Assembly (NCBI GenBank): GCA_019054805.1
Contig: JAHQIY010000001.1
Location: 8,818,501 to 8,882,500 of the forward strand
Length of the DNA stretch: 64,000 nucleotides
Origin: Brachionus manjavacas
Taxonomy: Eukaryota > Rotifera > Eurotatoria > Ploima > Brachionidae
Reading direction: 5' to 3'
Shown here: in pieces, positions 9,112-19,976 of the stretch
Layout of the letters: the number at the start of each line of letters is the position of its first letter
How positions within the stretch are numbered: the first letter of the stretch is position 1
The notes under the pieces: generated by a model
Told to the model about the DNA's origin: nothing
The model's database searches: none
Seen by the model: only the letters and a program-made list of their open reading frames with translations
Position numbers and translations under genes: made by a program

Positions 9112-11451
9112 CTATTAGTCTAAAAAAAATTGTGTTAAATTAGGAAAAAATATTTTAATCTAGTAATTAAAATATTTAAATAAGAGGATAATGCCCAGAC
9201 TATTAGTTTAGGTCAAATGGGAAATAGATATTGAAATGAGAAATAGCTTTGGAATACGTGAGGAAATCGTTTGATAAGGATAATTGTTTGACCGGATTAA
9301 ACTTAAATATTAAAAATCGTTTAATATTTGATTTAATCTTAATTTAAATTTGCAATTTAAATACGATGATTTAATTAGTGACAGCAAATTATGGACACGT
9401 TTGCTTCTTTTTAGTAATAGAATGAATCACTAGCTTGAGTATCTTGGCAATTGCGAAAATATTAATTATAAGTTTAAAGTGAAATTCAACTTTTCAGAAA
9501 AAAAGCTCCAAAAAAGACTCTCTACCTTAATTTTAAAAAACTTAAAAATCGTATTTAAATTTATTATGATTATGATAAAACGACAAGTTTTTTTTAATTT
9601 AAACAAAACAATTTTAAGATTTTTTTCTAAATAAGAATACGTAACTTTGATGGGACCTAGCTGCATTTTGAAAACACTTATTTTACAAAATTAAGCTTAA
9701 GAAAAAAACATATGATGCAAGAATTTTGAAATATTTTTTGCTTTAGGATTCTTTTTTAAGATTAAAATGTCATCTCATTAATGAAGAAAGAAATTTAAAT
9801 TTTATGAAACATAAAAAATGTTGACTTTCTAAAGGTAAAAGCGATTTAAAATATTAAAATTTTTGTTCAATTAGTTTCGAATTAAGACTAGAATTTAATT
9901 TTATAAGTTAACTTTTTGGTTTCGAAACTAATTACTTCTATCGGCTAATGACTAAAATATAATTGATTATTTACTGATTCTTTGCTGTGTCCAAAAACGA
10001 ATATTTAAAAATAGTAACAAAATTTCTATTTTTGCCGACAAAAGTTTTTTATCATTAATTTTGAGTGAAAACTTAGAAAAAAATAAAAAACAGTTTGATG
10101 AAAATTTGATTTGTTTGAAATATTTGGTCTGCAAAAAAAATTAATTAAAATAAAATATTTTTCGTTTTAGATTTAATTATCACTACTATTTTAAGGCAAT
10201 TTATTTCAGAATACTGTTTCTTTTGTTGTAAATTCTGCTTTCGCTTTCCGCTAGCCATATCAAGCGTTTAATAGGGTTTCTAAATTAGAAACTTTGCGTT
10301 TAAGCTGAATTATGGTAAATAAATATGAGCGATAGTGACAATATTTGTCAAGAATATGTGTTTAACCTGAAAAAAGGATTTATTTTTCTAATAAATTTTC
10401 AAAAATCGATTTTTTCAGAATTTATTAGAATAATAAATAAATAATTGATTAAATCGCAACAAAATTTTAATAATTAAAAAACTTATTTCATCTAGCAAAT
10501 TTGTTATTAATGCAATCTATTTTACATTTTATTAGAATGAATACTAATGGAAACAAGCTAGGAAAGTGAGTATTTATGAACTATGTCTAATTTTAAGCCT
10601 AAATAAATATTTGTAGTGGTTCGTTTATGTTATCTTTGCATGTTTTAGAAAAAACGAACGCCTTAATCAACATTCGACCTGGATTCATATTAGGAAATGC
10701 ATTTATTAAATTATTCGAGACTAATTTGACATTTAGTTTCAGCTTTTTTTGGAAATCTTGACTTAAATATCATTCAACTTAAAGTTATCAAAATTTGATT
10801 ACTTCCAGTCAAGAGGGAATCTTTTTATATATTTATTGATTTATTATTGACTTGAAAGATCTAATTTTTTTTCTGATGAATAAACTGGAGCTAAAAAAGG
10901 AAATGATATTTTTTAGTAAAAATAAAAGTTTTTTTCTTAAATAATTAAAAATTACCAATCGATTTAGATTTTCTTTTTTAGAATGATTCATCATTAAGAA
11001 ATAATCAAATGAAAGAGAACATTATAAATCAGGTGCCCTTTTTAAGACAATTTTTTTGATATTACAATAATAAATAAAATAAAATTTTTTAATAATTTAA
11101 TGAATTAAATAAAGGATTAAATTTAGGAGGAGTCAAGTCCATATTTTAATAAATCTTTAGATTAGATGATTATGATCCTGTTTTTCAAAAAATGGTTGTC
11201 TTTGGGTCAATTGATTAATAAAATATAAACAGATTATTTAAAATGATAAAAAAATTTAATAGTTGCATCAACTTATTTTTGCCTTAAGCAGATTGATATT
11301 TATTAAAATATTTTCAAAAATTGTATCAGCTTAGATTTTTTTTTAATATTAAAAATGTATATTAAAAAGTTTTTGATAATTTATCAGTCTAGTTACCACT
11401 TACTATTACACTTATAAAAAAATTAATTTAAAAAGTTTTTAGAATAAAAAT
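9112..11451. other. Intergenic, nothing recognised
   Basis: About 2.3 kb of AT-rich DNA between the 5' end of Rab30 and the 3' end of PKD2. I see no coding motif, RNA gene or clear repeat. The minus-strand open frame at 9466-9666 looks like chance. Confidence 0.45.
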
Positions 11452-14323
11452 TTAATTTGACACCATTTGATTGATATTCTGATTCATATCAGGACTATTT
11501 GTTTGTTCCTTCAAAATGTTTGCTATTTCTTGACGCTTTCTCATTTTTTCAATCTCCATATTTTCCAAATGCTGAAATAAACGATCAATCTAAACAAAAA
11601 AGATTTTTTTCATTAGATTATTTTATTTATTTATAACAATACTTTGCTGATAATATTGGCAACTGAAAGTTCCATTCTATCGATTCGACCCACCACGTAA
11701 TCAAAATCATCTCTAGTCATTAGTCGCGGTTCTGACTCATCGTTTTCTTCTACACAATCATCTCCGACTCTTTTTAATTTAAACCCTTATAAGTTTGAAC
11801 TTAGTAGAAAATCATTTACTAACTCAAAAGCATCTTTTTTAGTCTTGCTTTCTCTATTCTGCTTGAAATTTTGGTATTCATCTCTAATATTGTTTCTTGC
11901 CTTGGCAATGTCTTTTACTAGCTTAATTTTTTCGATCTCATTCAATTTTTTGTCAGAATCCTTGTCATACCGTGAAAACAAAGACTCAATTTCCATGTCA
12001 GCATAGCCTTTTTTCTTTTAAAAGGAAATTGAAGAGTGAAAAAATATTTTTTTTCAAGAATACTTTAAGCTCTTTTCTCCAGAGATTGAATTCCAGCTCA
12101 TCTTTCGAACAAACCTCTTCACTTTTTAATACTTCCTGAATGTCTAAAATGCGATCTCTTCTTAGGTTAAGTTTTTCAACTACACGTGAATAGTTCAATT
12201 TTAAATAATCGGACAGCATAAATTCTGGTTGCTGTTCAGCCATTTCTTCTTTAACTTCAGTGTATGATTGATTTATTATTGCCATGAACATATTCAGAAG
12301 AATAAAGAATCCCAAGAATACAAAGGAAATAAAGTAAATCGGTCCTAAAATCGGAGCATTGGCTCTTAATGTTTTAAAATCAAAATCACCAAGGATAATT
12401 CGAAACAATGTGAATCTAAAAATTTAAAATTTAAATTATTTTAAATTTAAATTAATAATTTCCTGTTGAACTTACAGTGTTTTGAAAAAATTTTGATAGT
12501 CTGATAAAAACTCACTGAACAGCATGTAGCCAAGGGCAGCATAAGCAAAAAATATTATGAAAAATATAATCAAAAAATACATGATATCCTTTGCTGATCT
12601 TCTCAAAGTTGAATTTAATTGATCCAAAGTTTTATTTAAAGAAATATATTTGAAAATCTATATTGTTTTATTTTAAATAATTAAAAAATGTTCACCAAAA
12701 AAATAAAATGGTCTGGTTACCTTAATCCATGCGAAAAAAATTACAACAGCACTTGCTTGATTGAAAAGTTCCTGACAAAATGTTAGTGTATCAAAATTTT
12801 GAAACTCAGCACTGTTGGTAAGCAATTGATCAAGCAAACTGTTGACTTGAATAGTTCGATAAATACTGAAGCCGATTGTAGTATAACTCAAACCCAAAAT
12901 AAAAAGGTCCATTACATTATAAATATCATTGAAATATTTCAATTTATTAATTCTTAACTAAAGCAAAGATAAAAATAAGAATAAAAATAAAAATATTTGA
13001 GCCTACATCAAGCATCTCCTCGATGGTGTAGTAAATTATAAATAAGACAAAAAGGCATTCGCATGCAGCCACGACGTAGTCAAATGTGCTAACATATCTT
13101 AATAATTTTGAAGTACGAACTGTCCAAGAGTTAAACATGCCACCAGTAGGCGGAAATTCTACTACTAGTCTCAGCTGATTAAATAGATTGACATTTCCAT
13201 TGTAAACTGTAAAATCGATGATTATAGCTCTCGTAAATTTATCAAGCCAGTCATGTTTTTTCAAATCTTCCAAAATTGCCAATGATTCACTTTTGTACAG
13301 CCCTAAATTGATCATGAATCCATCAGGAGGATAACTACCAGTCAAGCCACTATAACCACCTGAGCCTTGAGGATCCTTGGAATAAATCCATCTAAAACAA
13401 TATTTTTAATTAAAAATTAATTTTTTCAAACTTATTTTACGCATTGTAAGTTGAATCATTTTGATTAATATTTTGTAATGCCTTCCCAAAAGACTTTTTA
13501 CTCTCAGTTTTTCCATTGAATTCACCCACACAACTTTCGACCATTTGTTTAACTCTATTCGAAAGTGGACATGAATTATCCTTTACCTTTAAGAATTCAA
13601 TTAAAAATCTTAAAAATTTAGAGTTAAAAACTTTACTCTTATTTGAAGAAGCCTAGGACGTCCTAAAATCTAAATAAAACTTTTCTAATTTTGTAGGTTA
13701 AAAAATTTTTAATTTTACTTTATTTTGATAATAAATAAATCCAATGTTTTCCTCAGTAGTATTGCTCAAATCATACCATGTCTCGAAATGTAGACCATCC
13801 AAAAGTGGACCGGTCAAATACTGATTTAAAATGGTTATTTAAATATTTAACAAAAAAAATATGTATTTACATTCCAGACATCATCATAGGTGACAAAACC
13901 ATTGCGAAATGTTTTGCCATTTTCTAATTCTTGATCTACAAATAATGACAGCATTCCATTTGAAAAGTGAAAATTTATTAGTCCAACCATCCCATACACA
14001 ACTAAAATTTAAAAATTTTTTTGTTTTGTTAAATAGTTACTTTTCCAAACTTACTAATGCATAAAATGACAAGAAATATTATATATAATAAAAGATTCCT
14101 AATTGTCGTCTTAATATACAATTCACCACTTCCTGCTGTAGCTCTTTTTCGGTACCGTACGGGCCATATTCCTTAAAATAAGTATTTATTTAGAATAAAA
14201 AGTTAATTTTTACTCTAAATTTTTAATATAACCATTTAAAACGGCCTCACAACCCGTAAGCTTTTCCACTCTAGGTTCGTCTTCTACTATTGGATTGGTA
14301 TCTTTGACGCTTACTGTAGACAT
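11452..14323 (-). CDS. PKD2: Polycystin-2 (TRPP cation channel)
   Basis: Thirteen exons on the minus strand: 14233-14323, 14055-14171, 13871-14001, 13719-13820, 13637-13669, 13441-13586, 13007-13391, 12721-12957, 12476-12657, 12064-12415, 11820-12014, about 11643-11770, and 11452-11589. Joining exons 1-11 keeps frame for 657 codons; the total is near 745 residues. S1 follows SGELYIKTTIRNLLLYIIFL. The extracellular TOP domain includes IIDFTVYNGNVNLFNQLRL and VEFPPTGG. S2 is YVVAACECLFVLFIIYY. The pore reads FRIILGDFDF (filter LGD, about 483-485). A C-terminal EF-hand loop is DKDSDKKLNEIE (about 608-619), and a coiled coil (YVVGRIDRMELSVANIISK) follows. The N-terminus is much shorter than in vertebrates. 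The joint of exons 11 and 12 is unresolved: the best 50-bp intron breaks frame by one base. Polycystin-2 is a ciliary or ER calcium-permeable channel, often partnered with a PKD1-type protein; none is in this window. Confidence 0.92.
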
Positions 14324-15109
14324 TCTGATCTACAAAATGTAAAGCTTTTGGCTTAATTTTTGCTTTTAACTTTTATTTGAATTACAGAAAAAAATTTATT
14401 TTAAGTCAGATATTTTATTAAATTATTTGATTTTGACGTTGTTAAACATTAAATGAGCAACTTAATTTTCAGTTAAATCAATAATGAAAAAATATTTTTT
14501 TCTTCCTTATAGCTTAATTGAAAGTAAAAATTTTATCAAAAACCATTTGAATTCAGAATTTCTTTACTAAATATTGGTAAAATTTATTTGTTATCCGAAA
14601 ATGCATTTTGAACAACATTAATATTGTTTTAAAAAATTGGATATTTGTTTTTCTTGGAGGTTTAATTTAAAAATTCAAAATCAAAAAATCGATTTTCCAA
14701 TAATTTTGACATGGTTGGTACATTTTCGATCACTAAATTTTGTTACCAAGCATTTTGGTTAGAATTTTAAAGTATAATAATTTAATAAATTTTTAAGATT
14801 GTTGAGAAAATATTTCATTTAAATATTCATGGTTTGAACGAAAATATTAATGAAATAATTTCTTTTTAGTTTGAAAGACAAAATTCTCGAATCGTAGGTC
14901 TCCTTTGCTTGTATTATCATTATAATATAATAAAATAGAAATATATATATGGAAAAAAAATTTGAAAGATTTTTTGCTATAATGCACAAAAAATATTTTC
15001 AGGCTACATAAAACTTGTATTTTGTGGACAAACAAGTCTATGTTTTAAACTGGAAGACTGAAAGTAGCAGAAAAGTTTCACATAAGCAAAAGTCTCGTTT
15101 AAATCTGTA
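14324..15109. other. Upstream region of PKD2, nothing recognised
   Basis: AT-rich DNA between the PKD2 start and the left end of the MULE element. No motif stands out beyond TTTTGTAG immediately 5' of the PKD2 ATG, which could be a splice acceptor for a leader exon. Confidence 0.4.
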
Positions 15110-15123
15110 TATTCAGAGATTAT

Positions 15124-15200
15124 TGTTTCCCCACGATAAAATATCTTTTCCCCACAAACACGATTTTCTTCACCACAAATGACTTTTAAACACAAATAAA
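15124..15200. repeat. Left subterminal repeat array of the MULE
   Basis: Units of about 21 bp contain CCCCAC at 15129-15134 and 15150-15155, CACCAC at 15171-15176, and a weaker AACAC near 15190. This is the inverted counterpart of the array at 17550-17690. Confidence 0.6.
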
Positions 15201-15320
15201 ATTTTGTTAAAGAGAAAAAATATATTTTATTAGAAATTTAAATTTATGAGTAAAAAAAATATTAATTTTAAGAAAATCTTTTCGTCACATTGACTTTTGG
15301 ACGCAACAAAAAAATTAAAG

Positions 15321-17447
15321 CTATTCTCTGACGCACCACTTCTCTGAATTCTTTGGTCTGCTTTTTTTAGTTTTATTTACAAATTCTTTTTCATTGAATA
15401 GATTTCTAAGTGCCAATTGATGGGAACAATATCCCCATTTTAGATAATATTTACAATCACAATCGATTTCTTTTGAATTCAAACTACAAAAGCTTTTATA
15501 TTTGTAAATATACTTGGAAATTTGTCTCAAGTTTTGCCATTTTGATTCTCTTTTTGCTAAGTTTTTTGCTCTAGTGCTAAGAACAGGAGAATTTTCAAAA
15601 TGCTTATCGGTAACCGAATAATAATTAATTATCTCAAAACTCTTGAGAATAAATCCAATTCTTTCGGTAGGTAAAATCACGCTTTATTGAAGCATTAAAT
15701 GATTCAATTGGTAAATTGGTCATGGCGTAACCTGGAGGTGAATTTTTAAACTTTTTATTTAGTATATTTGGAATCCTGTTTATAAAAAAATTTGAAAAAA
15801 TATATTTAGTTTATTTGTTTCAATAAAAAATTTACTAGATAACCAGCTCTTAAACAAATACTTTGCCAAATCAGGACAGTTTTCAGAGCAGAATTCGATA
15901 AACTTCTTACAATACTTCATTAAATGATCTCCTGATGTAATCATGTGTAAACCCCTGAGGCATTTTTGAAACACATAATCTTGTAAATTTTGAGGAATAA
16001 GATGTTTTTGTTTTTTACAATTTAAGACAACATTGAAATAACACATTAATATTTCAACATAAGGAAAAAGTTGCTTAGCTGCATTACACAAGCATCTGAA
16101 CAATATAACCAGGATCGAACTCAAACCTAAATCATCAGATCAAATAATGAAGCCATTATAAAATCTTATAAAATCGCATTCCTTCTCATGACTTGTTATA
16201 CATAAGGCGATAGGATGAAATTTCCCGTCCAAATCAGTCCTGCCAAAAGCTAATAAGGGAAATCGATTTCTAATTAACTTATATGTCCCATCGATATGAT
16301 AAGAGACAGATTAATTAGTATCTAAATTTTTTAAAATCTGAAGAGATGTGAGACATATATGTAGATGTAGTTCATCTGACCCATTTCCAATTATAATTTC
16401 GCCATTCTTGTCTTTATCAACATTGAAAAAAAAACTGATTCTCATCAATATTATCAAAAAATAGATTTTTTTTAATTAGGTCTTGAACCACTTGAATTGA
16501 GTTCGAGGTAGATATATTTCGATAGCGAAATATTACATTTTGTACCTTTATTTTTAAGTTATAAATATAATTAGATTTTTTTGATTTTTATAATTAATGC
16601 AGATTAATTTACCTGTTTTAATTGAGGTTTATTAATTAAATTAGTATCAGAAAATATTCTTTTTAAAATTTTTTTAGGAGAAATTTCAGATTCATGTTTA
16701 ATTATGTTAATTATGAATTGTTTAATAGCTTTACTCATACCTCTTATTCTTTTGTTTTGACTTAACTTAACTAAATTATTTTAATTATACAAAAAAAAAA
16801 TATTAAATGAAAAAACATAAAAATACCTTTGTGAGTGACTTTTTATTAAACTAAAAATTCATCTTGAAACTCACATTTTATTACTTTTATTTGTAATTTA
16901 CATGAGTCTTTTTTTGCAGTTACAAACTTTTTTAATGTACCTCATTTTATAAGGTATATGCTTTTTACAGTATTCTAAAGTCCATGGAGCATTGTGAGTT
17001 ATTCCAGTAAATTCATATCTATTCTCAAAAAACTCATCAAGCTCTACTTGATTTTGACAACGTTTTATCATGACAAAAGTCTTATAGCTAAAAGAATTAG
17101 TATTTGTCTAAGCATTGGTGTTGGTTTTTTGATTTGGTACTGGAGTTTACATCTGAACTAAGTTCATTAGTTGTAGTGGCGCTAGGAAAAAACTTCATTT
17201 GATGATGTAGTGATGTTCATTTCTATTTCCGAATAGTCGGTAGAGTCTTCAACATTCAGCAACACCGTCTGCTCTTCTTCGAATTGAATATCAATTCCTC
17301 TTTCGCGAGAGGAATTATTGTCATCCTTAGATATGCATGAATCATAGACCAAAGGAAAGCTTACTTCTATGGGTTCAGCATCATTTAATGAACTGTCTAT
17401 ATTAGTTGATTTTTAAATTTTTAATTTTTTTTGATGCCATTTTTTTT
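15321..17447 (-). pseudogene. MULE transposase pseudogene
   Basis: Minus strand, from a possible ATG at about 17447. An acidic N-terminus (TVLLNVEDSTDYSEIEMN) is followed by a zinc-binding-like region (GITHNAPWTLEYCKKHIPYK, then VCNCKK; 17100-16880). One apparent GT-AG intron lies at about 16554-16615. The MULE core reads SYHIDGTYKLIRNRFPLLAF and GRTDLDGKFHPIALCITSHE, then AAKQLFPYVEILMCYFNV and TNLPIESFNASIKRDF. A SWIM zinc finger closes it (CDCKYYLKWGYCSHQLAL, 15480-15405). Lesions include in-frame TAA near 16311, TGA at 16140-16142, a frameshift in a run of nine A on the plus strand (about 16426-16434) and another near 15680. The domain order matches MULE transposases, so the identity is firm and the inactivity is clear. 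Confidence 0.8.
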
Positions 17448-17549
17448 GGTAGATTAATTTCCAATTGAAATAATTTTTATTGTGATGAAGATCAATTATG
17501 AAATATGAAAACTTGGTGTTAGAAAGATTTGCAATTTTTTTTTTTAATT

Positions 17550-17690
17550 TTTATATGTGCTAAAAAGTTTTTGTTTTGTGCTTAAGAGATTTTAAAAATT
17601 TTCTAATTTTGTGGTGAAAAGTTTTGAGATGTGGGGAAGAGTTTAAATATTGTGTGGAGTAGATTTTTGTTTGTGGGGATGAGGTAAACC
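17550..17690. repeat. Right subterminal repeat array of the MULE
   Basis: A GTGGGG-type core repeats at 17673, 17652 (GTGTGG), 17631 and 17611 (GTGGTG), a spacing of 20-21 bp. Weaker TTGTGC copies lie nearer 17577 and 17556. It is inverted relative to the left array. Confidence 0.6.
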
Positions 17691-17700
17691 ATTATATTTA

Positions 17701-18014
17701 TAAGTATAAGACGAAAGATAAGTAAGGCTTTATATTAAGATTTACAGTTCCGGCATTAGGTTTGTAACAGCCCACAGCTGATGTCATGTGATATTAGATT
17801 ATATCAGCTGACAGCAAATCAAATCAGGTATCAGATGATATTAGATTCAATCAGATGGAATTGACTGATAACAAAGTGTATCATTTTTTTATTTTAATTT
17901 TCGAAAATATTTCAAGTTATTTTAGAAGCAAAACTAATTAGATTAGTATTTTTTTAGTCGGTACCTCAATTTGGTATAAATCATTTCTAATAATTTTTCT
18001 TTGCACCAAGAGTT
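17701..18014. other. Short intergenic stretch with degenerate direct repeat
   Basis: TGATATTAGATT occurs twice (about 17790 and 17837), each within a CAGATG/CAGCTG-rich context. No gene is seen. Confidence 0.35.
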
Positions 18015-18170
18015 CAGAAGCGGGGAAGCTCAGTCGGTACATGCATCCCCATATACATTTGTCTTTAATCTCTTTAAAACTCTTTATCTCATTTATTTTT
18101 TTTTTTTGGTTTTTTTAACATCGCCTTAAAGGCGTTCACTGAAATAAATAATAATAATAATAATATACCG
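18015..18170 (+). repeat. Retroelement 3' tail, family A (possible tRNA-derived SINE)
   Basis: The 3' part reads AACATCGCCTTAAAGGCG then TTCACTGAAATAAATAATAA with an (AAT)n tract to about 18166. CGCCTTAAAGGCG (18122-18134) is a perfect hairpin. Copies of the same tail lie at 46734-46772 and 56411-56490 on the minus strand. About 80 bp upstream, GGGGAAGCTCAGTCGGTA resembles a tRNA A box, which would suit a SINE head. I see no B box, so the SINE assignment is weak while the retroelement tail is well supported. Confidence 0.5.
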
Positions 18171-18330
18171 ACCTCGAAGTTGGAATCGTCGCTAAAAATT
18201 ACTCTAGCCAAGGCGCTGTCGGTGAAATTGCATCTTTCTTTTCACCATTCTAATCGTTTTCTTCTATCGTTCATTGTAAAATAATGGATGCTTTTCTTTG
18301 CAAAACCTCTTCTAACCGTTTCTCTTTTTA

Positions 18331-18828
18331 TAGTAAGACGGTCTAACCGGGTCACCTATTTATTTGATAATTTTCCTAAAGACTCAGAAACGATAGAAAA
18401 CGCGAAATTTAATCACCCATTTAGTCCGAAATTTTTGGGTCACCCGGTTAGCTGCTGGGGTTAATGGATGGGGGGGTAATTCGGTTAATCCTATTAACCC
18501 AATTGGACAATTTTTTCAACCGGAACATTTTTTAGATTAAATGGCAAAAAGGTGATTTAAATAATATTAAAATATCTGAGACTTAAACCCTAAACCAAAT
18601 ACATAATTTGATAGAAAATCACCCATTTGACCAATTTTATTTTTTGACTCAAAAAAAATTAGAAAAATTTTTTTTTCTACAAGCTGTTTTTTTAATTAAA
18701 TACTCTGGACACTCAATTACTTATTTTTAGAAAAAAAATCCCAATGCCTATAGAAAATTAACAATTTTCTAAGCTAATTTAAAAGTTGTCACCCCGTTCA
18801 CACATAAAATAATTAGGCTGTCTTACTA
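18331..18828. mobile_element. MITE with TIRs and TA target duplication (Tc1/mariner-like)
   Basis: The left end TAGTAAGACGGTCTAA (18331-18346) pairs with the right end TTAGGCTGTCTTACTA (18813-18828), an inverted match of 14 of 16. The element is flanked by TA on both sides (18329-18330 and 18829-18830), giving a 498-bp unit. Internal sequence has GGTCACC/GGGTCACCCGG palindromic blocks and no coding capacity. TA duplication with short TIRs is characteristic of the Tc1/mariner superfamily; the superfamily is inferred from the ends only. Confidence 0.7.
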
Positions 18829-19976
18829 TATATTATGTTGTCCAATTTCTAAATGAATTTAAAGCAATTTGTCTAAAGCTTATTGTAGGTAACGTCACGA
18901 TTGAACATTTTTCCTGAGCCTCGCAGTTGCCAAACCATTAATGTCGCTTTTTAATTTCTTTTTAATGTCTTCATATTTTTATGAAACTTACTTGGATATT
19001 TATCTTTAGGTATTTGTTTTATCTTTCTAAAGACCTAAAATTATTCACTTGTGTTGATCGCTTTTTCTTCCCCATTATTTCGAACAGATTTTTGGTAGTT
19101 TTGCATTAAAAGATCAAGAAATAAGTAAACTACTGTATTTATGACAAAGCATAATCTCAAATCAAAGAAAAATTAAATTTTTTATCAAATTCGAAGAAAA
19201 AAATTATCTATTAAAATTCGAATATTCGACTTTTGTCGATGATAAAGTTTGATTCTAACTTTTTGTAACATTCTGTACATAATAGGTGAATCTGACTTAA
19301 AAAATAAGCTTAAAATTTGAAAACATCTAAATTAAGTCATGATTTAATGTAACCTATTTGGGTTTGTATTTTTAACTCAGATTTGAGTTTGATAATAATT
19401 TAACTTTAATTTTAATTAATTGTTTAAATAATAAGAAATGGTAAAATCGACTTATCATTCATCATTAAAAATATTTAATTCTTCAGCAAATAAATAAAAA
19501 TGGTCACCTAATTATTAAACTTGGTCACGTAATTATATGATATTTCGAATTTAATCTTATAAAGTTTATTAAAATATTAGCTACCAAGTAATGGTTAGTG
19601 CTGGTCGCTTACTGAGCAACTTGATATTGGTAACATAACTTGGGAAATCTCAAGTTCTTTCTTCAGAAACTATTTTCGACCAGCTTGATAACATTTCTGG
19701 TATCGATGTTATTTTAGCTGATCGTTTCATAGACAATAGGTGTTGTAATAGAAAAAGACAAAAATTGGTCAAATCTCTTAGGGATAAAATAAATTTTCGT
19801 TTATCACAACAATTATTGCTACTACTACCACCTTTTTATTCATTAATGCATTAAATTTTGTTATCAAAAAAATTTTTTTTAATAAAATTTTATTAAAACC
19901 GATATTTTAGATGAAATTGAAATTAAAATAAAGCAAATAAACTCATTGCGACATAAAATTTTGTTTTGACTAAAAT
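18829..19976. other. Intergenic, nothing recognised
   Basis: AT-rich DNA 3' of PGD. A short direct repeat of TGGTCAC occurs near 19500 and 19522. No gene is visible. Confidence 0.4.

Larger units (their letters stand above)
15110..17700 (-). mobile_element. Decayed MULE (Mutator-like) DNA transposon with inverted subterminal repeats
   Basis: The ends carry inverted arrays of a roughly 21-bp unit. On the left, CCCCAC or CACCAC occurs at 15129, 15150 and 15171. On the right, GTGGGG-type copies lie at 17673, 17652, 17631 and 17611. Between them a minus-strand transposase relic is readable from about 17447 to 15321. Boundaries are approximate because I could not define a 9-bp target duplication. 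The right half also holds the acidic N-terminal coding part and the left half the SWIM zinc finger. Confidence 0.72.

Noticed and set aside
15004..15195. 63-codon minus-strand frame with several cysteines
   Set aside because: It overlaps the MULE end repeats and shows no domain; cysteines come from repeated CACA-type sequence.
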